The position numbers were made by a program, and so were the translations under genes. Under the pieces are notes generated by a model. That model saw only the letters and a program-made list of their open reading frames with translations, was not told where the DNA came from and did no database searches. This document shows, piece after piece, positions 1-8,162 of a stretch of DNA of 64,000 bases (position 1 is the first letter of the stretch; every line of letters begins with the position of its first letter). This stretch comes from CAIKLP01 sp965279595 (lineage in GTDB: Bacteria; Bacteroidota; Bacteroidia; Sphingobacteriales; Sphingobacteriaceae): positions 1,798,001 to 1,862,000 of the forward strand of contig OZ257246.1 in the NCBI GenBank assembly GCA_965279595.1, read 5' to 3'.

Positions 1-757
1 ATTCTCCAATTTCATCTAAAAATAAAGTGCCTTTATTGGCTTCTTCAAATTTTCCAATGCGTCTGGAATTTGCGCCTGTAAAGGCTCCCTTCTCATGACC
101 AAATAATTCACTTTCAATTAGGTCTTTTGGTATTGCCGCAACGTTTACAGCTACAAAAGTATTTTTACTTCGGTTTGAATTATAATGAATAGATTTTGCA
201 ACTAGTTCTTTCCCTGTACCTGTTTCACCACTGATTGAAACTGTAATAGAAGTTTTAGTTGCTTTGCCAATTAAAGTATATATTTTTTTGATACTATCAC
301 TATTGCCAATGATCGTACTTTCATAATTATATTTACTAATAATTTCACCACGCAATTGTTCAATCTCTTCTTTCAATCCAACATTTTGTCGGATGTTATT
401 TATGATATTCCAAATACGTCCTTTGGTTTCTTCATTTTTTACTAAGTAATCATAAGCCCCATTTCTCAAAAGATTTATGGCTGTTTGAATATCATCTTGA
501 CCTGAAATAATGATTACTTGGGTTTCTGGAGAAATTGATTTGATTTTGCGCAATAATTCTTCCCCAGTCATATCTGGAAGCCCGTAGTCAACAGTAATTA
601 CATCTGGGAGCTCATCTAGTGATAATAGACAATCTTTAGCTGTATGAAAGGATTTTAATTCATAATCAGGGTTCATAGAAAGTTGATGGCTCAGGTAATT
701 GCTATACCAAACATCATCTTCTACTATGAAAATTTTAAAGCTGTTGTTGTTTTTCAT
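1..757 (-). CDS. Sigma-54 dependent response regulator (NtrC family), 3' part missing
   Basis: The gene starts at the ATG at 757 and runs off the window start, so only the first 252 residues are visible. Residues 1-120 form a receiver domain with the acidic pair D14/D15 and a likely phosphorylated D57 (VDYGLPD). The AAA+ domain starts near residue 135 and shows Walker A GETGTGKE, the sigma-54 contact loop GAFTGA, and Walker B TLFLDEIGE at the very edge. The family activates sigma-54 promoters once phosphorylated. A Fis-type DNA-binding domain should follow outside the window. A lone CheY-like receiver lies 53 bp upstream on the same strand and may share the pathway. The cognate kinase is not visible. 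Confidence 0.93.
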   Translation of the reverse strand, partial: MKNNNSFKIFIVEDDVWYSNYLSHQLSMNPDYELKSFHTAKDCLLSLDELPDVITVDYGLPDMTGEELLRKIKSISPETQVIIISGQDDIQTAINLLRNGAYDYLVKNEETKGRIWNIINNIRQNVGLKEEIEQLRGEIISKYNYESTIIGNSDSIKKIYTLIGKATKTSITVSISGETGTGKELVAKSIHYNSNRSKNTFVAVNVAAIPKDLIESELFGHEKGAFTGANSRRIGKFEEANKGTLFLDEIGE

Positions 758-810
758 AATTAGAATACTATCCCAAAATAGGAATATTCCATTATAGAAA
801 CAAAATTTAC

Positions 811-1206
811 TTAATCATTTAACAAATAGAAATTCAATTTTTCTATTAGATCTGCTTCTGAAACAGGTTTGGCTAAATAATCAGTCATGCCTTGTTCAAT
901 GAATTTTTCTTTTGTTAGATCAAAAGGATTAGCAGATAACCCAATTATGGGCAATTGCTGGAAGTAGGGGTCATTGTATAATCTGATTTTTTTTGTGGCC
1001 TCAATGCCATTGAGAATTGGCATTTCAATATCCATTAAAACTAAATCATATTGGTTATTGAGGATTTTTTCTACTGCATCTTTACCATTTTCACTAAAAT
1101 CTGCAGGAATTCCGATGTCTTCGAGCATTTTTCTAAAAAGAAATTGGCTAACCTCATCATCTTCCACTAATAAGATGAGTTTGTTTTTCAGTCGTTCTTC
1201 AGTCAT
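811..1206 (-). CDS. Stand-alone response regulator receiver (CheY-like)
   Basis: 131 residues forming a single receiver domain with no output domain. The acidic cluster E15-D16-D17, phospho-acceptor D59 (LVLMDIEMP) and a conserved lysine in the YLAKP motif near residue 113 are all present. Such proteins relay phosphate between hybrid kinases and other regulators or act by protein contact. It lies between obgE (80 bp upstream, same strand) and the NtrC-type regulator, so all may be read together. The spacer to obgE has a short inverted repeat (TATCGT/ACGATA, about 1218-1236) without a T-run, so it is not a clear terminator. The partner kinase is unknown. Confidence 0.9.
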   Translation of the reverse strand: MTEERLKNKLILLVEDDEVSQFLFRKMLEDIGIPADFSENGKDAVEKILNNQYDLVLMDIEMPILNGIEATKKIRLYNDPYFQQLPIIGLSANPFDLTKEKFIEQGMTDYLAKPVSEADLIEKLNFYLLND

Positions 1207-1286
1207 AAATCAAATAAGCGTGTATCGTTTTACTTATACGATAGATTTTAGAAAAGGTTTCAAAAAATATTTTATTTCTTCAAAAA

Positions 1287-2276
1287 TTAGCTATTGATTG
1301 ATTTCCAAAGCAAATCTTTCAATTCAACAATTCCTTGTTGAGTAATAGAAGAGAAAAAATGAGTTGGAACAAGAGGAAGTTCTTTTTTAATTTCCTCTTT
1401 CAACTCTTCATCCAATAAATCTGATTTAGAAATAGCGAGTAAACGTGGTTTATCTAATAACTCGGGGTTATAAGTTTTTAGTTCATTCAATAAAATATTG
1501 TATTCATCTCTGATGTCTTTACTATCAGCCGGAACCAAAAACAATAAAACACTATTTCTTTCAATATGTCTTAAAAAACGAATTCCTAAACCTTTACCAT
1601 GTGAAGCACCTTCAATGATTCCGGGTATATCAGCCATAACAAAAGAGCGATTATTACGATGAGCAACAATACCTAAATTAGGCACAAGGGTAGTAAATGG
1701 ATAATCAGCAATTTCAGGTTTTGCAGCACTTACCACTGAAAGAAGAGTTGATTTTCCTGCATTTGGGAATCCAACCAATCCAACATCAGCTAATAATTTC
1801 AATTCTAATATTTTCCAAGATTCTTGACCTTCTTCACCTGGCTGAGCATAGCGAGGAGTTTGGTTGGTTGGCGTTTTAAAATGCCAATTTCCTAAGCCAC
1901 CTCTTCCGCCTGGAAGAAGTACCACTTCTTGTCCATCTTCGGTGATTTCGAATGCTACTTCACCTGTTTCCGCATCTTTAGCAATAGTTCCTAATGGAAC
2001 TTCTAAAATTTCATCTTTACCTCTTTTGCCCGAACGACAATCAGCCTCGCCATATCCTCCAGCTTCAGCAATTACATGTTTACGGTATTTTAAATGGAGT
2101 AAAGTCCAGAATTGAGCATTGCCTTTTAAAATAATATGTCCACCACGACCACCATCACCACCATCAGGTCCACCTTTGGCAGTTTTCTTATCACGGTGTA
2201 AATGAAACGAACCCGCCCCACCAGCGCCTGAACGGCAACAAATCTTCACATAATCTACGAAATTCGATCCTGACAT
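1287..2276 (-). CDS. obgE: GTPase Obg/CgtA
   Basis: 329 residues. The glycine-rich Obg domain (about 1-158, with repeated GGxGG runs) is followed by the GTPase domain: G1 GFPNAGKST at 169-176, a switch region around PFTTL, and G3 DIPG. The G4 position reads SKSD rather than the textbook NKxD. The protein lacks the long C-terminal extension found in some phyla. Obg is an essential GTPase for large ribosomal subunit maturation and stress signalling. It starts 9 bp after adk on the same strand, so adk-obgE is probably one transcript. Confidence 0.96.
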   Translation of the reverse strand: MSGSNFVDYVKICCRSGAGGAGSFHLHRDKKTAKGGPDGGDGGRGGHIILKGNAQFWTLLHLKYRKHVIAEAGGYGEADCRSGKRGKDEILEVPLGTIAKDAETGEVAFEITEDGQEVVLLPGGRGGLGNWHFKTPTNQTPRYAQPGEEGQESWKILELKLLADVGLVGFPNAGKSTLLSVVSAAKPEIADYPFTTLVPNLGIVAHRNNRSFVMADIPGIIEGASHGKGLGIRFLRHIERNSVLLFLVPADSKDIRDEYNILLNELKTYNPELLDKPRLLAISKSDLLDEELKEEIKKELPLVPTHFFSSITQQGIVELKDLLWKSINS

Positions 2277-2285
2277 TTTTTATTT

Positions 2286-2858
2286 TTAATTATTGTCAAT
2301 GGTTTGACAAATGGTTTGAAATATTTCTTCAATTGTTCCAATACCATTAATTGATTTGAACTTGGCTTGTGCTTGATAAAATGAAGCAACAGCCGCTGTC
2401 TTTGAATTATATTCTTCTATTCTTTTTTGAATTACTTCGGGGTTTGCATCATCTGGTCTTCCAGAATCTTTACCTCTTAATAATAATCTCTTTTTTAACT
2501 CTTCGTTTTCAACTTCTAATGCAACCATTAAACTGATAGATGCATTTTTGCTTTTCAATAATTCATCTAAAGCACTTGCTTGTGCTACTGTTCTAGGAAA
2601 ACCATCGAATATAAATCCATTGGCATTTTTATTTGCATCTAATTTATTGCTGATCATTCCAATCACCACTTCATCAGGAACCAAAATACCTTGATCCATT
2701 AATTTTTTTGCTTCTATTCCAAGAGCCGTTCCATTTGAAATCTCATTTCTTAAAATATCACCTGTAGATAAATGAACTAGGTTGTATTTGGAAATTAATT
2801 TTTCTGACTGAGTTCCTTTACCTGCTCCTGGAGGACCAAAAAGTACAATGTTCAGCAT
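2286..2858 (-). CDS. adk: Adenylate kinase
   Basis: 190 residues, the usual short form. The P-loop GPPGAGKGTQ is at residues 8-17, the NMP-binding region carries STGDILRNE, and the signature FDGFPRTVAQA is present. The LID is short (RGKDSGRPDD) with no zinc-binding cysteines. It catalyses ATP + AMP to 2 ADP in the cytoplasm. It is first gene of an adk-obgE pair. Upstream there is a TATCTTTG promoter box and a leader with inverted repeats (separate entries). Confidence 0.97.
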   Translation of the reverse strand: MLNIVLFGPPGAGKGTQSEKLISKYNLVHLSTGDILRNEISNGTALGIEAKKLMDQGILVPDEVVIGMISNKLDANKNANGFIFDGFPRTVAQASALDELLKSKNASISLMVALEVENEELKKRLLLRGKDSGRPDDANPEVIQKRIEEYNSKTAAVASFYQAQAKFKSINGIGTIEEIFQTICQTIDNN

Positions 2859-2881
2859 AGCTAATCTTTAAGTTAAAAAAT

Positions 2882-2925
2882 CCCCTTTGGGTAAATTAAA
2901 CAAGGTTTTTTTGCCTTGTGAGGGG
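2882..2925 (-). promoter_or_regulatory. Inverted-repeat leader upstream of adk
   Basis: On the minus strand this stretch has CCCC (2925-2922) and GGGG (2885-2882) as outer arms and CAAGG/CCTTG (2918-2914 with 2905-2901) as inner arms. It is followed by a run of T just before the adk start. Seen directly: the arms and the T-run. Inferred: a 5' leader hairpin, either stabilising the mRNA or acting as an attenuator. If the box at 2926-2933 is the promoter, the outer arm might not be fully transcribed. Confidence 0.4.
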
Positions 2926-2933
2926 CAAAGATA
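2926..2933 (-). promoter_or_regulatory. Candidate -7 box for adk-obgE (TATCTTTG)
   Basis: TATCTTTG on the minus strand exactly fits the Bacteroidota -7 consensus TAnnTTTG, 67 bp upstream of the adk ATG. A good -33 TTTG at about 19 bp is not present (the nearest TTG is about 25 bp away), so confidence is moderate. Confidence 0.45.
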
Positions 2934-3039
2934 GTGAAAACTAGGAGAATAATTCATTCAATATGTGTTCAGTGCTATTTGAAACAAAACATTTCAAAGT
3001 TGAACTTGTTGCGAATGAGTTAAACCCTAATATTAAATA

Positions 3040-3321
3040 TTGAAAAATCAACTATTATCAGCAACAGATATAGATAGAGTTATTGAAATGGCATGGGAAG
3101 ACCGCACCCCATTTGATGCTATTAAATACCAATTTGGTTTGTCAGAACAAGAAGTGAAGGTTTTGATGAAAAGTAAACTTAAATTCAAAAGTTATACACT
3201 TTGGCGATCAAGAGTTGAAAATTGTCAAACCAAACATAGAATGACCAGGTTAAATTCAATAAACAGGTTCAAGTGCAGTCAGCAAAAAGCAATTAGTTCG
3301 AATAAGATATCAAAAAGGTAA
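3040..3321 (+). CDS. DUF2805 / TIGR03643 family protein
   Basis: 93 residues. The core IDRVIEMAWEDRTPFDAI followed by QFGLSEQEVKVLM is the hallmark of this small family of unknown function; the LSEQEV segment resembles a helix-turn-helix, which is inference. The only start giving the full conserved N-terminus is TTG at 3040, because a stop lies immediately upstream (3034-3036); ATG at 3088 would begin inside the conserved block. The C-terminal 25 residues (after TKH) are basic and look poorly conserved. It stands alone between adk (divergent) and the lipid-transport operon. Confidence 0.75.
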   Translation: MKNQLLSATDIDRVIEMAWEDRTPFDAIKYQFGLSEQEVKVLMKSKLKFKSYTLWRSRVENCQTKHRMTRLNSINRFKCSQQKAISSNKISKR

Positions 3322-3521
3322 TTATCTCTTTTGATTTTTGTTGATTCATCAAATTAATCTAAGCCTCATTTCCTGAAATCAGTGAATTATGCAAATCCTA
3401 ACAGATTTGTTGTAATTAACTTTCTGAGTGACCATATACCTTTATGGTTTAAAATATCGTTTTACTATAATAGCTCAGTGAGGTCATTTATTAATTAATT
3501 GGCTAATTAAATTCGTTAAAT

Positions 3522-4364
3522 ATGAAAGTAAATCCTTCGGTTAGCAAAATAAAAAGCTTTGCAGCAACACATTCTTCGCATTTGGCTGAAAGTACCATGC
3601 AGCAAAAGGAAATGGCTGATAATTTTTTCACCGATGTTGCTAAAGTATTTCTATTTATTCTTCGAGTTATAAAAGAATCTTTTTCAGGGAAATTTGAATG
3701 GAAGGAATTTTTTAGACAATGTTTTGTGATTGGCAATAAATCACTGCCATTAATTACAATAACAGGATGCATTATAGGTTTAGTATTAACAATTCAATCA
3801 AGACCTATTTTAATAAAATTTGGAGCTGAAACTATGTTGCCAAGTATGGTTGCTGTTTCATTGATACGTGAAATGGCGCCAGTAATTACTGCTTTAATTT
3901 GTGCAGGAAAAATTGGTTCAGGTATGGGAGCCGAATTAGGATCTATGCGCGTTACAGAACAAATTGATGCCATGGAAGTTTCAGCTACCAATCCAATGAG
4001 ATTTTTAGTTTTAACAAGAATTTTAGCGGCTACTTTGATGATTCCATTATTGGTTTTATATGCTGATGCAGTTGGTATTTTAGGAAGTTGGTTAGGAGCA
4101 AATATCAAAGGGGATGTAACATTTACTTTGTTCTTTTCACAAGCCTTTAGTCATGTTGAGTTTATAGATTTTATACCCGCCTTTATCAAAACATTTTTAT
4201 TTGGAGCAGTTATTGGAACAGTGGGTTGTTATAAAGGATACAATGCTGGCAAGGGCACTGAAAGTGTTGGTATTGCTGCTAATTCAGCAGTTGTTCTTTC
4301 TTCACTTTTGGTAATTATTGTTGATATGATTGCTGTACAAATTACTGATATGATTACTATTTAA
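3522..4364 (+). CDS. mlaE: MlaE-type ABC transporter permease
   Basis: 280 residues with an N-terminal cytoplasmic stretch of about 70 residues, then a membrane domain with about five hydrophobic segments. It carries the MlaE-family conserved stretch around SLIREMAPVITALICAGKIG. In the Mla/Tgd/Mce systems this permease works with an ATPase and an MCE substrate-binding protein to move phospholipids between the inner and outer membranes. The next gene, the ATPase, starts on the base after its stop, and the MCE gene follows, so this is a minimal three-gene operon. Periplasmic MlaC and outer-membrane MlaA partners are not in the window. Confidence 0.93.
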   Translation: MKVNPSVSKIKSFAATHSSHLAESTMQQKEMADNFFTDVAKVFLFILRVIKESFSGKFEWKEFFRQCFVIGNKSLPLITITGCIIGLVLTIQSRPILIKFGAETMLPSMVAVSLIREMAPVITALICAGKIGSGMGAELGSMRVTEQIDAMEVSATNPMRFLVLTRILAATLMIPLLVLYADAVGILGSWLGANIKGDVTFTLFFSQAFSHVEFIDFIPAFIKTFLFGAVIGTVGCYKGYNAGKGTESVGIAANSAVVLSSLLVIIVDMIAVQITDMITI

Positions 4365-5144
4365 ATGAACGAATCAACATTTTTATCAAAAGATAAGCAA
4401 GAATTTTCAATGCAAAAAATTCCAATTATTGAAATCAATAATTTGAAAAAGTCATTTGGAAGTCAAGTAGTATTAAATAATATTTCATTGCAATTAGATA
4501 AGGAAGAGAATTTAGTTGTATTAGGAAAATCGGGATCTGGAAAATCAGTTTTAATAAAATGTATTGTAGGATTATTAAGGGCTGAAGCTGGAAGTATAAA
4601 AGTGTTTGGCAATGATATGACTCAATTCAAGTTGAAAGAATTGAATGAAATGAGAATGAAAATAGGTTTTCTTTTTCAAAGTGGAGCTTTATATGATTCC
4701 ATGACAGTTAAAGAGAATTTAGAATTTCCATTGCGAAGAATCAAAAGTGAATTATCTAAAAAAGAAATGGATGAAAAGGTGATTGAAGTTTTAGAGAATG
4801 TTGGTTTAGCAAATGCCATAAATAAAATGCCATCAGAACTTTCAGGTGGTATGCGTAAAAGGATTAGTTTAGCTAGAACAATTGTATTAGATCCAAACAT
4901 CATGTTGTATGATGAGCCTACTACTGGATTGGATCCAATCACATCAGATGAAATAAGTAATTTAATAAACGATATCAAAAAGAAGTATCAAACTTCATCA
5001 ATCATCATCACGCATGATATAAAGTGTGCTAAAACCACTGCCGATCGACTGATTATGTTGAAAGATGGTGCAGTGTATGCCAACGGTTCATTAGCAGATT
5101 TCGAAAATTCAAAGGATGAATTAATACAATCTTTTTTTAATTAA
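4365..5144 (+). CDS. mlaF: MlaF-type ABC transporter ATP-binding protein
   Basis: 259 residues. Walker A is GKSGSGKS, the ABC signature LSGGMRKR, Walker B IMLYDEPTTGLDP, and the switch histidine lies in IIITHD. The signature variant LSGGM is typical of the MlaF/Ttg2A group. It powers the lipid transporter with the preceding permease. The ATG directly follows the permease stop; a second in-frame ATG at 4410 would drop a poorly conserved N-terminal stretch and is an alternative start. Confidence 0.95.
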   Translation: MNESTFLSKDKQEFSMQKIPIIEINNLKKSFGSQVVLNNISLQLDKEENLVVLGKSGSGKSVLIKCIVGLLRAEAGSIKVFGNDMTQFKLKELNEMRMKIGFLFQSGALYDSMTVKENLEFPLRRIKSELSKKEMDEKVIEVLENVGLANAINKMPSELSGGMRKRISLARTIVLDPNIMLYDEPTTGLDPITSDEISNLINDIKKKYQTSSIIITHDIKCAKTTADRLIMLKDGAVYANGSLADFENSKDELIQSFFN

Positions 5145-5166
5145 TATATAGAATAAATTTATCATC

Positions 5167-5877
5167 ATGGAAGAGAAAAGTCAAAAGTTTAAAGTTCGTT
5201 TAGGACTTTTTATTATAGGGGGACTCACGTTATTTGTATTAGCCATTTTTACAATTGGTAAACAAAAGAATTTATTCAACCCAATTTTTAAATTGTCGAC
5301 AACATTTTATAATGTAAGTGGCTTACAAGTTGGGAATAAAGTTAGATTCTCAGGTATCAATGTTGGAACGGTAGATAACATCAGTATACTGAATGATACC
5401 ACTGTATTGGTTGAAATGATAATTAAAAAAGAAGTTCAAAAATTCATCAAATCTGATTGTTTAGTGGCAATAGGTTCTGAAGGATTAATAGGAGATAAAA
5501 TTGTTGTGATTGTGCAAGGCACAACCGATTCACCAACCGTTGCTGAAGGTGATTATTTGCTTTCATCTGAGCCAATTGAGACAGATGCAATTATGGCAAG
5601 TATCAATGTTACTGCTGTAAATGCAGAAATTATCACCAATCAGCTTTCACAAATTATGATGAAAATAAATAGTGGAAAAGGAACTTTGGGTAGATTGATT
5701 CAAGATTCAACCATCGCTGAAAACTTTAGCAATACCATGATGAATTTGAAAAAGAGTTCAAAAGGTTTGAACGAAAATATGGAAGCTGCTAAAAGTAATT
5801 TTTTATTAAAAGGATATTTTAAGAAGAAAGAAAAAGAAGCAGAAAAGAAGCGATTGGAACAGTTGAAGAAAAAATAG
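5167..5877 (+). CDS. mlaD: MlaD-type MCE domain protein
   Basis: 236 residues: a cytoplasmic N-terminus, one membrane anchor at about 12-28, a single MCE domain at about 40-115 (LQVGNKVRFSGINVGTV), then a helical region. It ends in a highly charged Lys/Glu-rich tail. MCE proteins form hexameric rings that bind lipid in the periplasm. It lies 22 bp after the ATPase as the last operon gene. The stop codon abuts, with no gap, the stop codon of the convergent rhodanese-thioredoxin gene, leaving no room for a separate terminator. Confidence 0.92.
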   Translation: MEEKSQKFKVRLGLFIIGGLTLFVLAIFTIGKQKNLFNPIFKLSTTFYNVSGLQVGNKVRFSGINVGTVDNISILNDTTVLVEMIIKKEVQKFIKSDCLVAIGSEGLIGDKIVVIVQGTTDSPTVAEGDYLLSSEPIETDAIMASINVTAVNAEIITNQLSQIMMKINSGKGTLGRLIQDSTIAENFSNTMMNLKKSSKGLNENMEAAKSNFLLKGYFKKKEKEAEKKRLEQLKKK

Positions 5878-6600
5878 TTAAATATTTTTTTTCAATTCAG
5901 CAAGCAATCCTACTTTATCAATAAATCCTAAATGATGCCACTTCTTTTGTTCGTTTTTATAAATTGACAATACAGGGAGGGCATCTATTTTTAATTGCTT
6001 ACATAAAGCCTGATTGTCATCAGCATTGATTCTTATAATCGTTACCTCTTGGCTGTATTCATTTTTGATCTCTTCTAAAAAAGGTTTCATTTTTTTGCAT
6101 GGTCCACACCAGTCTGCATAAAAATCAACTAAGACCAATTTTTCACTTACCAAAAGTTTTTCATATTCTGCCAAGCTCATCCCTTTTGATTGGTTTGAAT
6201 CCATTGAGGTTTCAGGCAAATTAGCACCTCTCCATTTCATAATTCCGCCATCTAATTCAATCACTTTTTTAAAGCCATTATTTCGCAAATAATCAGCTGC
6301 TGCTGCACTTCTTCCTCCACTTAAACAATATATGAAAACAGCGGTGTCTTTATTGAATTTTTCAATCAGCTTTCCAAAGTCAGTTTCATTCCAATCAATA
6401 TTAACAGCATTTTCTAAATGACCTTTAGCAAATTCTTCTGGCGTTCTTACATCTATTAATTGTAAACTCTTCTGTTTTTTTATCTCAGCAGAAAACTCGA
6501 TGGCACTTAAATAAGTATTTGAAGTTGATGAATTGCCTAAAGTACAATTACACAAGTTAAGACTAATGAAAGCAATGATAATTGAAAGTTTGGTTTTCAT
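5878..6600 (-). CDS. Rhodanese-thioredoxin fusion, probable lipoprotein
   Basis: 240 residues. A signal peptide ends in a cysteine-rich lipobox-like LNLCNC (about 15-20), so the protein is probably lipid-anchored outside the cytoplasm. A rhodanese domain follows (about 30-130) with the active loop CLSGGRS, then a thioredoxin domain (about 135-240) with WCGPC. Rhodanese transfers sulfane sulfur and thioredoxin reduces the resulting persulfides or disulfides, so the fusion fits persulfide handling in the periplasm. Fold and motifs are seen; the specific role is inference. It is the last gene of the thiol cluster, directly after a stand-alone thioredoxin. Confidence 0.9.
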   Translation of the reverse strand: MKTKLSIIIAFISLNLCNCTLGNSSTSNTYLSAIEFSAEIKKQKSLQLIDVRTPEEFAKGHLENAVNIDWNETDFGKLIEKFNKDTAVFIYCLSGGRSAAAADYLRNNGFKKVIELDGGIMKWRGANLPETSMDSNQSKGMSLAEYEKLLVSEKLVLVDFYADWCGPCKKMKPFLEEIKNEYSQEVTIIRINADDNQALCKQLKIDALPVLSIYKNEQKKWHHLGFIDKVGLLAELKKNI

Positions 6601-6903
6601 TTATGAATTGTGTTGTTGAATGATTTTTTCTAAATCATTGGCTGATACAACTCCTGATTGTCGCCATTTGATTTCTCCATTTTTAAATAAAATCAAAGTA
6701 GGCACTGATTGAACTTTATAGGCACTAGCTACATTAGGGTTCTTATCAATATCAATTTTAAGAATTGTTATTTTATCACCTACTTTGTTTTTAAGTTCAG
6801 TCAAAATTGGTTTCATCATTTTACATGGTCCACACCATTCCGCAAAAAAATCAACTAAGGTTGCTTTCTCGGATTGTATGAATTCTGTAAATTGATTAGC
6901 CAT
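6601..6903 (-). CDS. trxA: Thioredoxin
   Basis: 100 residues, a complete cytoplasmic thioredoxin with WCGPC at about 22-26 and the cis-proline motif VPT near 68. Length and motifs are standard. It reduces disulfides, here probably in the context of sulfur stress. Its start overlaps the end of the OsmC gene by 8 bp, and the fused rhodanese-thioredoxin gene begins right after its stop, so translation is probably coupled. A TATCTTTG sequence lies inside the osmC end 23 bp upstream and could be an internal promoter, though it is coding sequence too. Confidence 0.93.
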   Translation of the reverse strand: MANQFTEFIQSEKATLVDFFAEWCGPCKMMKPILTELKNKVGDKITILKIDIDKNPNVASAYKVQSVPTLILFKNGEIKWRQSGVVSANDLEKIIQQHNS

Positions 6904-7336
6904 TTAGTACACTGATTTTAGTTTCCAAAGATACTTTTGATTTGATAGAATTGGAAATTAAACATGCAGCCTCTGATTTTTGTAAAACTTTTTCTGCTTT
7001 TTCAGCATCTTCTGAATTTATTATCGATAGACTAGCTTCTAAAAGCACTTCTGTCATTAAAAATTTTCCATCAACTAGTTCCAGTTTACCTTTGGCTTTG
7101 CAGTCAAACTCTTGAAATTCTAATTTGAAATTTTCAGCAATAGCTAAGAAAGTAGTCATGAAACAGCTACTTACAGCTGCAGTTAGTAAATGTTCTGGCG
7201 ACCAAATTCCTTCTGTTCCTTTTGGGAAAGGCGGAGGTGTGGCTACGGCTAATGAATCATTTAATTCAGGTGAAGATAATTCTCCTGTTCTGTTCTCAAT
7301 CCAATTTAAATTAACTTGATAATAATGAGCATCCAT
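6896..7336 (-). CDS. OsmC family protein (peroxide/thiol-specific)
   Basis: 146 residues with the OsmC fold and the paired active cysteines, one in AVSSCFMTT and one in EAACLISNS. The segment GIWSPEHLLTAAVSSC is characteristic. Family members reduce organic hydroperoxides with these cysteines, and some act on persulfides. It lies 3 bp after the rhodanese gene and overlaps trxA by 8 bp, within a tightly packed thiol redox operon. Confidence 0.9.
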   Translation of the reverse strand: MDAHYYQVNLNWIENRTGELSSPELNDSLAVATPPPFPKGTEGIWSPEHLLTAAVSSCFMTTFLAIAENFKLEFQEFDCKAKGKLELVDGKFLMTEVLLEASLSIINSEDAEKAEKVLQKSEAACLISNSIKSKVSLETKISVLNG

Positions 7337-7339
7337 ATT

Positions 7340-7657
7340 TTAATAAATTTTTTGTTGTAAACTGTACCAACCACCTCCATTATATACCTGCGTATATCCT
7401 TTGGCTAATAAAATGTTTTTGGCTGCTGCACTTCTCATTCCTGAAGCACAACAAGTGATAATGGCTTTATCTTTTTCTTTTAATTGATTTAAATTATTGG
7501 CTAAATTTTCAACCGGAATATTAATTGCACCTTTTGTGTGTCCACTATTGAATTCACTCTTACTTCTTACATCAATTATAATAGCCCCATTTTTTACTAA
7601 TTCAGCAAAATCTGTTTTAGGCCCTAAGCCAAATAAATTTTTAAAGAAATCATTCAT
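7340..7657 (-). CDS. Single-domain rhodanese
   Basis: 105 residues forming one rhodanese domain with the active loop CCASGMRS (about 70-77). Note two adjacent cysteines at the active position. Single-domain rhodaneses transfer sulfane sulfur between small thiols and acceptor proteins in the cytoplasm. It overlaps the preceding membrane protein gene by 8 bp and is followed after 3 bp by OsmC, giving strong operon context. Confidence 0.92.
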   Translation of the reverse strand: MNDFFKNLFGLGPKTDFAELVKNGAIIIDVRSKSEFNSGHTKGAINIPVENLANNLNQLKEKDKAIITCCASGMRSAAAKNILLAKGYTQVYNGGGWYSLQQKIY

Positions 7658-7856
7658 TTTTATTTGATTTGTTTTTTTTGAATATGTTAAATGTTAGTAT
7701 TCCCATTATTGATCCATACAGCGTGCTATTGATGGGGTTTGATGTAATGGCACATGTGCCACTTTCACAACCAATAAAGTAGTAATATGCAAAACCAATT
7801 ATGGCTCCAATTGCTATACCTATCAGACTTATTATATGGTTATTGATAAATTTCAA
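7650..7856 (-). CDS. DUF6132-like small membrane protein
   Basis: 68 residues if started at TTG 7856 (MKFINNHII...). A membrane helix is followed by GCESGTCAITSNP, a second hydrophobic stretch and a charged tail. The Cys-x4-Cys SGTC motif is typical of DUF6132 proteins; function unknown. The longest frame begins at another TTG (7937) that overlaps the upstream gene by 49 bp, and its extra 27 residues are not membrane-like, so the shorter start is preferred. Neither start is ATG. It sits in the rhodanese/thioredoxin operon, which hints at sulfur handling (inference). Confidence 0.7.
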   Translation of the reverse strand: MKFINNHIISLIGIAIGAIIGFAYYYFIGCESGTCAITSNPINSTLYGSIMGILTFNIFKKNKSNKNE

Positions 7857-7888
7857 GGGAAAACTCTGTTTGAATCTTAATACTTTTA

Positions 7889-8092
7889 TTATTTGTTTTT
7901 CTTTGTTGATATCCCAAATGGGAAATACAAAGGACAAAAGCTAATGAAACTAGTCAGTATAAAAATGGCAGAAATGACTAAAAGTATGGTAGCAGTAGTA
8001 CCTGAAATTTGATTGTTATAGTATAAAATGCCAATAATGATTGCCACGAGTATTCTTAATACTCGATCAGCAGTTCCCATGTTTGCTTTCAT
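7889..8092 (-). CDS. DUF2892 (YgaP-like) inner membrane protein
   Basis: 67 residues: NMGTADRVLRILVAI, a first helix, then a second helix and a short charged tail, the standard two-helix DUF2892 layout. This is the same membrane module that is fused to rhodanese in E. coli YgaP; here the two are separate genes in one operon. The start at 8092 is chosen over TTG/ATG further upstream because AGGAG (8103-8099) lies 6 nt before this ATG, a rare clear ribosome site in this window. It is the first structural gene after the Crp/Fnr regulator. Confidence 0.87.
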   Translation of the reverse strand: MKANMGTADRVLRILVAIIIGILYYNNQISGTTATILLVISAIFILTSFISFCPLYFPFGISTKKNK

Positions 8093-8162
8093 GATTTTCT
8101 CCTTTTTGTTTAGTTTGATAAACAAATATCAAGAGAGAAAATCACAAAAAAAGTGACTTTTG

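Noticed and set aside
1218..1236. Inverted repeat between obgE and the CheY-like gene considered as terminator
   Set aside because: No T-run on either strand after the stem.
6926..6933. TATCTTTG inside the osmC gene considered as a trxA promoter
   Set aside because: Lies in coding sequence and lacks a -33 partner; kept only as a remark.
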